A stretch of DNA of 64,000 bases from Skeletonema tropicum (taxonomy: Eukaryota > Bacillariophyta > Thalassiosirophyceae > Thalassiosirales > Thalassiosiraceae). Position numbers and translations under genes: made by a program. This document shows, one piece after another, positions 23,101-37,300 of this stretch. Location: contig CM074128.1 in NCBI GenBank assembly GCA_037178625.1, positions 1,240,001 to 1,304,000 of the forward strand, read 5' to 3'. Position 1 is the first letter of the stretch; each line of letters begins with the position of its first letter. Under the pieces are notes generated by a model. The model had not been told where the DNA came from, made no database searches, and saw only the letters and a program-made list of their open reading frames with translations.

Positions 23101-26100
23101 GTGAATTTGCCAGCACATGCGGTAATTATCAAGGGAACTCAAATATACGACCCTTCAAAGGGTCGTTGGGCCGAACTGAGTCCGTTAGATGTGCTGCAGA
23201 TGCTTGGACGAGCTGGTCGACCTCAATACGATAATGAAGGAGAGGGTATCATCATGACAGCACACTCGGAATTACAATACTATCTGTCGCTCACGAATCT
23301 TCAACTGCCTGTAGAGAGTCAGATGATCAAGACACTCCCTGACCATCTCAACGCAGAGATAGTCCTGGGCACCATTCAAACAGTCAGCGAGGCAGTCGAG
23401 TGGCTGAGCTACACTTTTCTTTATGTGAGAATGCTCAAGAACCCAAATCTTTACGGTATATCTGACAAGGCAGCGAAGGAAGACCCTACCCTAAAACATC
23501 GCCGGATGGATCTAGCTCACACTGCTGCCTGCATGCTCGAGCGTAGCCATTTGATTCGTTACGATAGGCGAAGTGGTGCGCTTCAATCAACTCCCCTTGG
23601 AAGAATTGCAAGTCAGTATTACATCTCACATTCGTCCATGGCAATGTACAGTCGGCATTTGCGACCCAATATGGCTGACATTGATCTCTTGAGACTTTTC
23701 TCTATGAGTGGAGAATTTACCCACATAACAGTAAGAGAAGAAGAGAAATTGGAGTTGAGTAAGCTGGCAACAAGAGTCCCAATTCCAGTGAAAGAGAGCC
23801 CAAATGAACCTTCAGCAAAAATCAACATCCTTCTTCAAGCTTACATTTCACGTCTGAAGCTCGATGGGTTTGCGCTCGTATCTGACATGGCATTCATCCA
23901 ACAGAGTGCCGCACGTATCATGCGTGCGCTGTTCGAAATCTCACTCCGTCGCGGCTGGTCAAGCTTGTCGAAGCTCACTTTGGCATTTGCAAACATGGTA
24001 GCCTATCGCATTTGGAGGTCTCAGTCTCCTCTTCGACAGTTCAAGAATGTGCCTGAAATCGTTGCTCGTAAGCTTGAGCGTAAGAGTGATATTGAATGGG
24101 CTCGATATGCTGATTTGAATCCATCCGATCTTGGAGAGCTAGTAGGAGTTCCTAAGATGGGTAGAACATTACACAAACTTGTCCATCAATTCCCTAAACT
24201 CGAGTTGTCGGCGCATATCCAACCAATTACAAGATCCACCCTTCGGGTTGAACTAAACTTGGTGCCAGATTTTGAATTCGATATCAACATACACGGCTAT
24301 GTTCAATTGTTCCACATTATTGTGGAAGATGTGAATGGTGAAAGTATTTTGCATCATGAACTGTTTTTGCTCAAAAATACAGGTTCGGAGGACGAACATA
24401 CTGTTGTTTTCACTGTCAACATCCTGGATCCGCTGCCACCGTCATATTTTATTCGTGTCATTTCAGATCGATGGTTGCACTCAGAGGCTGTGCTGCCGAT
24501 TTCATTCAACAAGATGATCCTACCTGCCAAGTTTTACCCTCCAACTGAGCTATTGGATTTGCAACCTTTACCCATTTCTGTACTTGGTGAATCTGCATTA
24601 GTCAAGCTCTACAACTTTAATGAGTTCAACCCAATTCAGACGCAGACATTTCATCATTTGTTCAAAACAGACAAAAACTGTTTACTTTGTGCTCCATCTG
24701 GTTCAGGAAAATCGGCATGTGCTGAGTTTGCAATAATGAGAATGCTTGTGAATGATCCTCAGGGGAAATGTGTTTATGTTGCACCGAAAGAAGAGACAGC
24801 TCTTCACACTTACAAGGATTGGAGTACTCGCTTTGGATCTATTTTGAGATCAGGACAAGTCGTCCAGCTCTCTGGAGAAGTGGCACCTGATCTCAAGCTA
24901 ATGGGGGAGGCAAAGATTGTCGTTTGCACCGCGAAACAATGGGATGTAATCAGTCGACGTTGGAGGCAACGAAGGGCTGTACAAGCTGTTACTTTGTTCA
25001 TTGCTGATGATTTGCATTTCCTTGGTGGAAATGTTGGCCCGACGATGGAAGTGATTATTTCTCGAATGCGTTTCATAAGCACTCAAAAGCAGCAGAAACA
25101 AGAGTCGCAATTGCGAATGATTGGCCTAAGTGCCTCTCTTGCAAATGCACGTGAAGTGGGGGAGTGGATGGGTGTGTCCTCAAAGGGGCTATTCAACTTT
25201 TCTCCAAAGGTCCGGCCAATTCCACTTGAAATTTACTTCCATGCATTTGATCAGAGCAACTTTGCGAGTAGGTTGATGGCTATGGGGAAGCCTGTCTACA
25301 ACGCTGTCATGAGGCACTCTGACAGTAAGCCATCCATTATTTTTGTGCCCAGTAGAAGACAAGCGCAACTTACCGCGATTGATCTCATGACGTATCGCCA
25401 AAGTATTGAAGGGGAAACGTTCCTTTCAAAAGATGTTGATGCTGATGGCATTGCTAGGATTGCGTCTAATCTTAGAGAGCCAGCTCTACAACAGGTCACG
25501 ACGTCAGGAATAAGTTTTCTACATGATGGTATGATTGAAGATGATTGGGAGGCGATACTTGGTCTTTACCGTGATGGAGCAATCAATGTTTTGGTTTGTC
25601 CTATTGACATTTGTTGGAAAGTCAAGATTGTCTCTCATCTAGTCGTCATAATGGGAACGGAAACATTTGACGGGAGAGAACGACGATACGTCGATTATCC
25701 TATTGCTGATCTTCTCCATATGATGGGCATGGCAAGCAGACAAGGCGTCGACAATAGTGGAAAATGTGTTATCATGTGTCACACTCCAAAGAAAGAGCAT
25801 TTGAAGAAACTCTTGTATGATCCTCTTCCAATTGAGTCTCACATCGATCATTATCTTCATGACCATTTCAACTCTGAAATTGTGACGAAGACCATCAGCT
25901 GTATGCAAGACGCGGTAGACTATATTACTTGGACACTCTTGTACAGACGCTTGTCAAAGAATCCTAACTACTACAACTTGCAGGGCACCTCAAATGTCCA
26001 TCTCAGTGAACATATCAGTGACATGGTTGAAACAGTCTTGGGAGATTTGGAGGCTAGTAAATGCTGCCAATTGACTGATGACGGAGATGTCTCACCGTTG

Positions 26101-27143
26101 AATCTAGGGATGATTGCTGCTTACTATTACGTGCAGTACGAAACAATTGAGCTTATTGCGGCTTCTCTGACTGCAAAGACTAAGGTTCGAGGAATTCTTG
26201 AGATCCTCTCGCATGCTTCCGAGTTCAGCAATCTTCCTATTCGACAAGGCGAAGAGAAAGCGCTCAAGATTTTGGCGAGAAATCTCCCTCAAAACTTGCC
26301 GGAGTCTGCCCAATTTCAAGATCCCCGAACAAAAGCGCTTGTCCTTCTTCACTGCCATTTTAGCCGCAAGGCTCTCTCCACGGACTTGCGAACGGACCAG
26401 AAGCGTGTTCTCTGTGATAGTATCAATCTTATCCCTGCCATTGTCGACGTAATTAGTAGCAATGGTTGGTTGAAACCTGCTTTGGCTGCAATGGAGTTAA
26501 GTCAGATGGTTGTTCAAGGACTCTGGAACAAAGACAACATCCTCATGCAGATTCCTCATTTTACGAAAGAGATTGTTCAAGCGATGCGAAGCATACGAGG
26601 GAGAAGAGCCCATTGAGTCTGTGTTTGATATCCTGACATTAGATGATGATGTGCGAAACGACTTACTGCGTCTCCCGGATGAAAAAATGGCAGATGTTGC
26701 TGTCTTCTGCAACAACTACCCCAACATTGAAGTAGAATTTGATGTGCAGGACGCTGATGATATTACCGCCAGTGATCCTGTGCAGATCGCTGTCACATTA
26801 GAAAGAGAAGTTGATGAGGATGACGAAGACGAAATCGATGAAAGTGAAATGGGGAAAGTTGCAGCAACTTTGTTTCCAAAGGAGAAGCGGGAGGGTTGGT
26901 GGATCGTTGTTGGTGACACCAAGACCAACTCAGTTATTGTCGCTGAAGCGTGTCAACTTGCTACGGAAGCAAAAGGCTGTGTTAGAATTTATGGCACCCG
27001 ATGAACCTGGAGACTACAACTTGACTTTGTTTTGTATGAGTGACAGTTATCTTGGTTGCGATCAAGAGTACAGTGTCCCCATTAGCGTTGCTGTTGGGGA
27101 CAGCGACGACGATGAATCTTCGAGCGGTGATGAAAGTAACTAA
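20168..27143 (+). CDS. U5 snRNP 200-kDa RNA helicase Brr2 (three apparent 1-nt insertions)
   Basis: Brr2 is the Ski2-like helicase that unwinds U4/U6 in spliceosome activation. The whole gene aligns by eye with the human family: the Brr2 N-terminal region ([37 protein letters not shown]), helicase cassette 1 (APTGAGKT across the intron; [25 protein letters not shown]), the first Sec63 unit, a second cassette with altered motifs ([13 protein letters not shown]), the second Sec63 unit, and the ending [12 protein letters not shown]. The intron is 22005-22101. Removing single bases near 23037 (restores [10 protein letters not shown]), 26578 (restores KRCEAYEG) and 26939 (restores NSVISLKRVNL) gives 2,291 residues. 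A poly-acidic insert lies around residues 235-320. Because the gene is essential, the breaks are more likely sequence errors than real mutations. Confidence 0.93.
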
Positions 27144-27335
27144 ACTTATTTTGCGTATACTACAATAGAAACATAAGTATTTAAAGGTATTTACAGTATC
27201 ATCAATTGTTCCGTACTACATGTACATCGCTTCGTCTCTAATCCTTAACAAAACTTCATTGACGTTATGCATGAGGCGATTGCGCACAACAGCTCTTTTT
27301 TTCCTTTCGACAATGACAAACTCAGAGCGTTGCTC

Positions 27336-28990
27336 TCATGGAATTTCATTGTCCTCCAACTCTACAGTTCCCTCAACAGACGGCGTGTTCTCATACTGAT
27401 CTCTTGTCCGGCTCTTCTTAAATCTCACTAACATGATAATTAGAAAGACAGCAGCAAACATTGCAGCTCCTGCTATTCCAATTATGTTGTGCCTACTTGA
27501 TCCCCTTTTCTGAAGCAAGCATTTATGATATTGTTTGGTAGTTGTGGTTCCTGACAGTGTGCACAACCACTCAGCTTGGCAATACGCATCACAATCATCG
27601 TTTGCATGAGACGATTCCACGTCTCCAGCTGCTCCAGAATCTTTGAGTGAGAGGAATGAATTCAATACAGGACTCATATTCCCGTGTTTTTCTTCCATTG
27701 ATCGCAACAAGGAACGAAAGACATTAGCAGAGAGCCCTTCCGTTTTGATCGCTTCCGTAAAAGTACCGTATGTTTCTGAAAATGTGTATAGCTGCGACCA
27801 ACCTCCTCTATTGCTGTCACTGATTGAAAGTCGATGAGATTCGTAGTCTAGCAGTTTGTACTGTTTTTCGTCAGCTGCACCGCCTTCAAAGAACACCTTT
27901 CTAAATGAAGGATTGTTACCATGTACTGGCGTCAACGAGCCACCAAGAAGAAGTGGCGTGCTTAAGGAAGATGGAATGCCTGATGTGCCCGCACCAACTC
28001 GAAATTCATCGCTATGTAGATGTCCATACAGTTGACCAATTATCACATCATCAAACTCCTTGATGATTTCATAGTAGACATTGGTATATTTTTCTTTCCA
28101 TAGTTGAGTATGACGAAAACTTCCCATCGCAGGAGGGATGTGCCCAACAATCATTGCCTGTGAGTTTCCTCTCTCGCGAATGTTCATCAACGTATTCCGC
28201 ATCCATTTGAACTGCTCCCCTGGATCATCGGCATTCAACGGCTCTGGACCAAAGATTGAAGAATACATGACAGTATTGATTGATAAAACAGTCAGACCAT
28301 CTGGCAGAACTCGTGAGTAATACCCACCTTTCAGAAATGTTGCTGAGTCTCCGACTGATAATAGATTTCTGACTTCTCCTCTGTGCGCCTACTTGATTGT
28401 AGTTCGTTAGTTCTTCCTCATCGTTGCCGCTTAATGCATTATAAATAATGCCCAGCATTCCTGATTCTTCCGGCGTCATTAAGTTACTGGAATTAGACGC
28501 TTCTCCTGGAAGCTGCAAGTAATAATCAGGCACAACATCATTGTTTCCTATTGAGATAATCACTTCTACACCTGGAAAGGCGTCGGTAAATGTTGTAACT
28601 AAATCATTGATAATCTTTCCCGCTTCCTCCATTGCATCGGTATGGTACTCTGCGTGTGCTGCGATTTCAACTTCAGTCACCAATCCGATTTTCACTACCT
28701 TCGTGATTACTTGATGCATATAACATGTCAACTTGGTGACGGATCAAGTCTCCACTCACAACTATGAATGAAGGTGATGCATCTATTTCAGTTGCATACG
28801 CTAGGGCTGAATCTATCAGAGCTTTGGGCGAATCACAGCCGACACTCCCCAGTGGTGGAATGGAAGTTGAATTGCACACTGCTTTCTTGTTGTAACCGGC
28901 TTTGTAGGCATCAGTTGTTGAGTAGTAAGGATCATAGTGCACATCTGAAAACCAGAGGAAATATTTATCACTGCTCGTTGATGGCGACAT
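27336..28990 (-). CDS. Acid sphingomyelinase/endopolyphosphatase-like metallophosphoesterase (two apparent 1-nt insertions)
   Basis: Calcineurin-type phosphoesterase of the acid sphingomyelinase-like group. The two-metal site is visible in order: WFSDVHYDPYY, VVSGDLIRH, SIGNNDVVPDYY, IVGHIPP and YGHLHSDEF. A C-terminal membrane segment (IIGIAGAAMFAAVFLIIMLV) followed by basic residues makes it a probable type I protein of the vacuole or cell surface, as in Ppn1 and ASM-like phosphodiesterases. The frame breaks near 28675 (gac-t-gaa) and 28383 (gca-c-aga); dropping one base at each gives 550 residues and restores SVGDSATFLKGGYYSRVLPDG-type continuity. A signal peptide is missing from the ATG at 28990. 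The frame upstream is closed by a TAG that could be the end of an intron, so a 5' exon may be unannotated. The substrate is unknown. Confidence 0.85.
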
Positions 28991-29318
28991 GGCTGACGTT
29001 GGATTGACCGCCTACCGATGGCAGCTCTCTAGCTTATTGTGAGATTCCGATATCTTCCGATGAGTGCAATAGCTTCACTATTACTTGCAGCTGCATCACT
29101 TTGAGCCATCCACTATGGTACAAAAAATAATTGCCGATGTATCATGAAGACTACTTCAGTACTGAGGACTCCCCTATAAAAATTGCGGGAAAGGCTGCTG
29201 ATAGCCACAAGAAGATTGGACGATGACACGCTGACACCTCGGAATGCTTTTGCATTTGTGTTTATCGCTCTTGCTATCTACCATTGCCTCATACATAAAC
29301 AATTGACAGGCGCCAATC
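28991..29318. other. Divergent intergenic region
   Basis: The region separates the phosphoesterase and aminotransferase genes and must hold both promoters. It may also contain an upstream signal-peptide exon of the phosphoesterase: an AG acceptor-like site lies just ahead of its first readable codons. No other feature is seen. Confidence 0.5.
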
Positions 29319-30946
29319 ATGATCCTTCGTCAAGCTGCACAAGCGCTCAGCCGTAGGCTGCCTACCACTGCTCGCCGAAGCTCTGCTCCTTCTTTCCTCG
29401 CAGCATCTACAGGCGGCATCAACAATAACTTTGCGTCGACACAAGTGAATCTCCAATCAAAGCGGGACATATGGGTTTGGGGCTCTCCGCCATCATCATT
29501 CGTCGTCAAATAATCGTCGCGGATTTGCAGATGCAGTTGTGGATAATGATGTGACTCATGACTCGCATTGGTCTCAGTTTCCTATGGCTCCGCCTGATCC
29601 TATTATTGGGCTGACTGAGGTGAGATAGAGTTTTCTTTGTGCTTGACATCAAAGTATACTGCATGTAAATATCAACTTCTTCATCTTCTAACAAATCCAT
29701 CTTATCTCATCATGAAGGCGTATCTTAATGATGACTTTCCTGACAAAGTAAACGTCGGTGTTGGCGCATACCGATGTGATCGAGGAATGCCATTCGTACT
29801 TCCTGTTGTGAGAGAAGCAGAGAATGAACTCGTTGCTGAGGAGCTTGATCACGAATACACTGGTATTGCAGGATGTCCAAACTTTGTTGATGTTGCTTTA
29901 AAGTTTGCATATGGTGATAACAGTGTGCCTCTCAAGGAGAATCGCTGTCGCGGGCGTCCAAACACTCTCTGGCACGGGTGGTCTTCGCGTTTTTGGGGAA
30001 GTTTTACATCAATTTGGCCATAAACACATCTATGTTCCCAATCCTACGTGGGGCAATCACATTCCCATCTTTACCAATGCTGGACTAGAAGTTCGCAAGT
30101 ATCGCTATTATGATAATGCCACCAGTGACTTGGATTTCAGTGGTTTGATCGATGATTTGCGGGCCATCCCAGAAGGAAGTTGCGTCCTACTACATGCATG
30201 TGCACACAATCCAACTGGAATGGATCCTACTATGGAACAATGGAAACAAATTAGTGACATTGCCAAGGAGAGGCATCTCCTTCCCTTCTTCGACTGTGCC
30301 TACCAAGGATTTGCAAGTGGTGATGCGCGCAAAGATGCTGCTGCTTTGCGTATGTTTGTCGAAGAGGGTCATAATATTGCTTTAGTGCAGAGCTTTTCAA
30401 AGAATTTCGGGTTGTATGGACAGCGTGTAGGAGCCTTGTCCGTCGTTGCAGATTCTCCAGATGAAGCAAAGCGAGTTCTTAGTCAGTTGAAGGTTCACAT
30501 TCGTCCTAGTTATAGCAATCCTCCAAGGCATGGTGCAAGAATCGTGAGCAAAATCCTGTCGAACGAGAAGAAGACAGATGAATTTGTCGAGCAATGCATG
30601 GGAATGGCGAAGAGGATCAATTCAATGAGGATAAAATTGAGAAACACTCTTGAAGAGTTAGGCTCGAGCAGGTCATGGGAGCATATCACAAAACAAATTG
30701 GGATGTTTGCGTATAGTGGTATGTCAAAGGATGAAGTGATTGCTTTGCGTGAGAAGCATCACATATACTGCACATTGGACGGCAGGATTAGTATGGCGGT
30801 AAGTTTATGAATTCACAGAGATGCTTTCATGCAATGACTTTTATATGATCTAATCTGTGTCCTATCGATTAATATTCCAGGGAGTTACTTCCAAGAATGT
30901 AGAATACATCGCCAAAGCAATTTATGACGTCACAGAAGGAAAGTAA
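29319..30946 (+). CDS. Aspartate aminotransferase, organellar (two apparent 1-nt insertions)
   Basis: PLP-dependent class I aminotransferase interconverting aspartate/2-oxoglutarate and oxaloacetate/glutamate. Exon borders are 29619/29718 (98-bp intron) and 30798/30881 (82-bp intron). Landmarks are PDKVNVGVGAYR, TLSGTGGLRVFGE, HACAHNPTGMDPT, FFDCAYQGFASG, the PLP-lysine segment SFSKNFGLYGQRVGAL and RPSYSNPPRHGARIV. The N-terminus MILRQAAQALSRRLPTTARR is a typical mitochondrial presequence. Two breaks need one base dropped: one somewhere in 29430-29495, the other at about 29946, where it restores KENRVAGVQTLSGTG. The corrected protein has 481 residues, slightly above the usual 400-430 because of the presequence. 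Confidence 0.92.
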
Positions 30947-31375
30947 ACTTCAGATTTTGTTGTAGAATAAACATAAAAATAGATTGATGTGATAATATGC
31001 CAGACAGCATCATAACAAATAAGAAAAGCAACAGCCAGCAATGAAAAATTAGGTAACAACTGGAACTAAAAGGATGCAAAACACAGTCATCAAGAACGCT
31101 AACAAAATGATGTAGCAACCCTGCCTAATGCGCGACCAAACTAAGCAGATCTAATGTTCTAACGCCACCGGAAATGAAAAACAAAACAAAAAAGCGGCTG
31201 ATCCATAAACTGAAATAAATAGATGCAATCTGGTTGAAGTTAAAATGCAAACAAGCACCAATTTCGACCTCACATATGACGTTGATGCATCGCTTATACG
31301 TTGACAATATGACTGAGAAAGAGAAAATATTTGACTCTAGCAAGATTAGCAAAAAATGGAAAAATTAAAAACAAT
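30947..31375. other. AT-rich spacer before the satellite
   Basis: It contains the 3' end of the aminotransferase transcript and AT-rich sequence. Short open frames on the minus strand do not look coding. The first recognisable satellite motif starts at about 31376. Confidence 0.6.
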
Positions 31376-34300
31376 AGGTACAATTTGGTTCAATGAGGTG
31401 CTGCTGGCCAGCCCACACTGGACCTCTCATATCAGCTACGAGACTGTAGCATCGCTTCTACGCACAACAAATGTCTGAGCAGCGCTTATGTGCTTGCATA
31501 CTATCACCGCCGACTATGATAGGGCCACTAGAAGCGGCTCATGCACGAACTGACGACGATAGGTACGATTTGGTTCAATGAGGTGCTGCTGGCCAGCCCA
31601 CACTAGACCTCTCATATCAGCTACTAGACTGTCGGCATCGCTTCTACGCACAACAAATGTCTAAGCAGCGCTTATGTGCTTGCATACTATCACCGCCGAC
31701 CTATAATGAACCACTAGAAGCGGCTCATGCACGAACTTACGACGATAGGTACGATTTGGTTCAATGAGGTGCTGCTGGCCAGCCCACACTGGACCTCTCA
31801 TATCAGCTACGAGACTGTAGCATCAATTCTACGCACAACAAATGTCTGAGCAGCACTTATGTGCTTGCATACTATCACCGCCGACTATAATGGGCCACTA
31901 GAAGTGGCTCATGCACGAACTGACGACGATAGGTACGATTTGGTTCAATGAGGTGCTGCTTGCAAGCCCACACTGGACCTCTAATCTCAGCTAACGAGAC
32001 TGTAGCATCGCTTCTACGTACGTCAGTACGTCTGAGCAGCGCTTATGTGCTCGCATACTATCACCGCCGACTATAATGGGCCACTAGAAGCGGCTCATGC
32101 ACGAACTGACGACGATAGGTACGATTTGGTTCAATGAGGTGCTGCTGGCCAGCCCACACTGGACCTCTCATCTCAGCAACTAGACTGCAGGCATCGCTTA
32201 TACGCACAACAGAATGTCTGAGCAGCGCTTATGTGCTTGCATACTATCACCGCCGACTATAATGAACCACTAGAAGCGGCTCATGCACGAATTAACGACG
32301 ATAGGTACGATTTGGTTCAATGAGGTGCTGCTGGCCAGCCCACACTGGACCTCTCATCTCAGCAACGAGACTGCGGCATCGTTTTTACGTACGTCAGTCG
32401 TCTGAGCAGCGCTTATGTGCTTGCATACTATCACCGCCGACTATGATAGGCCACTAAAGGCGTACTCACGAACTGACGACGAGAGATACGATTTAATTCA
32501 ATGAGGTGCTGCTGGCCAGCCCACACTGGACCTCTCATCTCAGCAACTAGACTACAGCATCGCTTCTACGCACAACATATGTCTGAGCAGCGCTTATGTG
32601 CTTGCATACTATCACCGCCGACTATAATGGGCCACTAGAAGCGGCTCATGCACGAACTGACGACGAGAGATACGATTTGGTTCAATGAGGTGCTGCTGGC
32701 CAGCCCACACTGGACCTCTCATCTTCAGCTACGAGACTTGTAGCATCGCTTCTACGCACGTAACAAATGTCTGAGCAGCGCTTATGTGCTTGCATACTAT
32801 CACCGCCGACTATAATGGGCCACTTAGAAGCGGCTCATGCACGAACTGACTGACGATAGGTACGATTTGGTTCAATGAGGTGCTGCTGGCCAGCCCACAC
32901 TGGATCACTCATATCAGCTACGAGACTGTAGCATCGCTTCTACGTACAATCAGACTGTCTGAGCAGCGCTTATGTGCTTGCATACTATCACCGCCGACTA
33001 TGATAGGGCCACTAGAAGCGGCTCATGCACGAACTGACGACGATAGGTACGATTTGGTTCAATGAGGTGCTGCTGGCCAGCCCACATTGGACCTCTCATC
33101 TCAGCAACTAGACTGTAGCATCGCTTCTACGCACAACAAATGTCTGAGCAGCGCTTATGTGCTTGCATACTATCACCGCCGACTATAATGGGCCACTAGA
33201 AGCGGCTCATGCACGAACTGACGACGATAGGTACAATTTGGTTCAATGAGGTGCTGCTGGCCAGCCCACACTGGACCTCTCATCTCAGCTAACGAGACTT
33301 GTAGCATCGCTTCTACGTACGTCAGTCGTCTGAGCAGCGCTTATGTGCTTGCATACTATCACCGCCGACTATGATAGGCCACTAGAAGCGGCTCATGCAC
33401 GAACTGACGACGATAGGTACGATTTGGTTCAATGAGGTGCTGCTGGCCAGCCCACACTGGACCTCTCATATCAGCTACGAGACTGTAGCATCGCTTCTAC
33501 GTACGTCAGACGTCTGAGCAGTGCTTATGTGCTTGCATACTATCACCACCGACTATAATAGGGCCACTAGAAGCGGCTCATGCACGAACTGACGACGATA
33601 GGTACGATTTGGTTCAATGAGGTGCTGCTGGCCAGCCCACACTGGACCTCTCATCTCAGCTAACGAGACTGTAGCATCGCTTCTACGTACGTCAGACGTC
33701 TGAGCAGTGATAATGTGCTTGCATACTATCACCGCCGACTATAATGGGCCACTAGAAGCGGCTCATGCACGAACTGACGACGATAGGTACGATTTGGTTC
33801 AATGAGGTGCTGCTGGCCAGCCCACACTGGACCTCTCATCTCAGCTACGAGACTTGTAGCATCGCTTCTACGTACGTCAGAAGTCTGAGCAGCGCTTATG
33901 TGCTTGCATATTATCACCGCCGACTATAATGGGCCACTAGAAGCGGCTCATGCACGAACTGACGACGATAGGTACGATTTGGTTCAATGAGGTGCTGCTG
34001 GCCAGCCCACACTGGACCTCTCATCTCAGCTACGAGACTGTAGCATCGCTTCTACGTACGTCAGACGTCTGAGCAGCGCTTATGTGCTTGCATACTATCA
34101 CCGCCGACTATGATAGGCCACTAGAAGCGGCTCATGCACGAACTGACGACGATAGGTACGATTTGGTTCAATGAGGTGCTGCTGGCCAGCCCACATTGGA
34201 CCTCTCATCTCAGCAACTAGACTGTAGCATCGCTTCTACGCACAACAAATGTCTGAGCAGCGCTTATGTGCTTGCATACTATCACCGCCGACTATAATGG

Positions 34301-37300
34301 GCCACTAGAAGCGGCTCATGCACGAACTGACGACGATAGGTACGATTTGGTTCAATGAGGTGCTGCTGGCCAGCCCACACTGGACCTCTAATCTCAGCTA
34401 CGAGACTGTAGCATCGCTTCTACGTACGTCAGACGTCTGAGCAGTGGTAATGTGCTTGCATACTATCACCGCCGACTATGATAGGTCACTAGAAGCGGCT
34501 CATGCACGAACTGACGACGATAGGTACGATTTGGTTCAATGAGGTGCTGCTGGCCAGCCCACACTGGAACTCTAATCTCAGCTACGAGACTGTAGCATCG
34601 CTTCTACGTACGTCAGACGTCTGATCAGTGGTAATGTGCTTGCATACTATCACCGCCGACTATGATAGGCCACTAGAAGCGGCTCATGCACGAACTGACG
34701 ACGATAGGTACGATTTGGTTCAATGAGGTGCTGCTGGCCAGCCCACACTGGACCTCTCATCTCAGCTACGAGACTGTAGCATCGCTTCTACGTACGTCAG
34801 ACGTCTGAGCAGTGATAATGTGCTTGCATACTATCACCGCCGACTATAATGGGCCACTAGAAGCGGCTCATGCACGAACTGACGACGATAGGTACGATTT
34901 GGTTCAATGAGGTGCTGCTGGCCAGCCCACACTGGACCTCTCATCTCAGCTACGAGATTGTAGCATCGCTTCTACGTACGTCAGAAGTCTGAGCAGCGCT
35001 TATGTGCTTGCATATTATCACCGCCGACTATAATGGGCCACTAGAAGCGGCTCATGCACGAACTGACGACGATAGGTACGATTTGGTTCAATGAGGTGCT
35101 GCTGGCCAGCCCACACTGGACCTCTCATCTCAGCTACGAGACTGTAGCATCGCTTCTACGTACGTCAGACGTCTGAGCAGTGATAATGTGCTTGCATACT
35201 ATCACCGCCGACTATAATGGGCCACTAGAAGCGGCTCATGCACGAACTGACGACGATAGGTACGATTTGGTTCAATGAGGTGCTGCTGGCCAGCCCACAC
35301 TGGACCTCTCATCTCAGCTACGAGATTGTAGCATCGCTTCTACGTACGTCAGAAGTCTGAGCAGCGCTTATGTGCTCGCATACTATCACCGCCGACTATA
35401 ATGGGCCACTAGAAGCGGCTCATGCACGAACTGACGACGATAGGTACGATTTGGTTCAATGAGGTGCTGCTGGCCAGCCCACACTGGACCTCTAATCTCA
35501 GCAACTAGACTGCAGCATTGCTTTTACGCGCAACAAATGTCTGAGCAGTGGTAATGTGCTCGCATACTATCACCGCCGACTATAATGGGCCACTAGAAGC
35601 GGCTCATGCACGAACTGACGACGATAGGTACGATTTGGTTCAATGAGGTGCTGCTGGCCAGCCCACACTGGACCTCTCATCTCAGCAACTAGACTGCAGC
35701 ATCGCTTCTACGCACAACAAATGTCTGAGCAGCGCTTATGTGCTTGCATACTATCACCGCCGACTATAATGGGCCACTAGAAGCGGCTCATGCACGAACT
35801 GACGACGATAGGTACGATTTGGTTCAATGAGGTGCTGCTGGCCAGCCCACACTGGACCTCTCATCTCAGCTACGAGACTGTAGCATCGCTTCTACGTACG
35901 TCAGACGTCTGAGCAGTGATAATGTGCTTGCATACTATCACCGCCGACTATGATAGGCCACTAGAAGCGGCTCATGCACGAACTGACGACGATAGGTACG
36001 ATTTGGTTCAATGAGGTGCTGCTGGCCAGCCCACACTGGACCTCTCATCTCAGCTACGAGATTGTAGCATCGCTTCTACGTACGTCAGAAGTCTGAGCAG
36101 CGCTTATGTGCTCGCATACTATCACCGCCGACTATAATGGGCCACTAGAAGCGGCTCATGCACGAACTGACGACGATAGGTACGATTTGGTTCAATGAGG
36201 TGCTGCTGGCCAGCCCACACTGGACCTCTAATCTCAGCAACTAGACTGCAGCATTGCTTTTACGCGCAACAAATGTCTGAGCAGTGGTAATGTGCTCGCA
36301 TACTATCACCGCCGACTATAATGGGCCACTAGAAGCGGCTCATGCACGAACTGACGACGATAGGTACGATTTGGTTCAATGAGGTGCTGCTGGCCAGCCC
36401 ACACTGGACCTCTCATCTCAGCAACTAGACTGCAGCATTGCTTCTACGCACTACAAATGTCTGAGCAGCGCTTATGTGCTTGCATACTATCACCGCCGAC
36501 TATAATGGGCCACTAGAAGCGGCTCATGCACGAACTGACGACGATAGGTACGATTTGGTTCAATGAGGTGCTGCTGGCCAGCCCACACTGGACCTCTCAT
36601 CTCAGCTACGAGACTGTAGCATCGCTTCTACGTACGTCAGACGTCTGAGCAGTGATAATGTGCTTGCATACTATCACCGCCGACTATGAGAGGCCACTAG
36701 AAGCGGCTCATGCACGAACTGACGACGATAGGTACGATTTGGTTCAATGAGGTGCTGCTGGCCAGCCCACACTGGACCTCTAATCTCAGCTACGAGACTG
36801 TAGCATCGCTTCTACGTACGTCAGACGTCTGAGCAGTGGTAATGTGCTTGCATACTATCACCGCCGACTATGATAGGTCACTAGAAGCGGCTCATGCACG
36901 AACTGACGACGATAGGTACGATTTGGTTCAATGAGGTGCTGCTGGCCAGCCCACACTGGACCTCTCATCTCAGCTACGAGATTTTAGCATCGCTTCTACG
37001 TACGTCAGAAGTCTGAGCAGCGCTTATGTGCTCGCATACTATCACCGCCGACTATAATGGGCCACTAGAAGCGGCTCATGCACGAACTGACGACGATAGG
37101 TACGATTTGGTTCAATGAGGTGCTGCTGGCCAGCCCACACTGGACCTCTAATCTCAGCAACTAGACTGCAGCATTGCTTTTACGCGCAACAAATGTCTGA
37201 GCAGTGGTAATGTGCTCGCATACTATCACCGCCGACTATAATGGGCCACTAGAAGCGGCTCATGCACGAACTGACGACGATAGGTACGATTTGGTTCAAT

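Noticed and set aside
28310..28400. An intron explaining the second break in the phosphoesterase
   Set aside because: The presumed intron encodes conserved-looking SVGDSATFLKGG in the correct frame, so a single extra base explains the data better.
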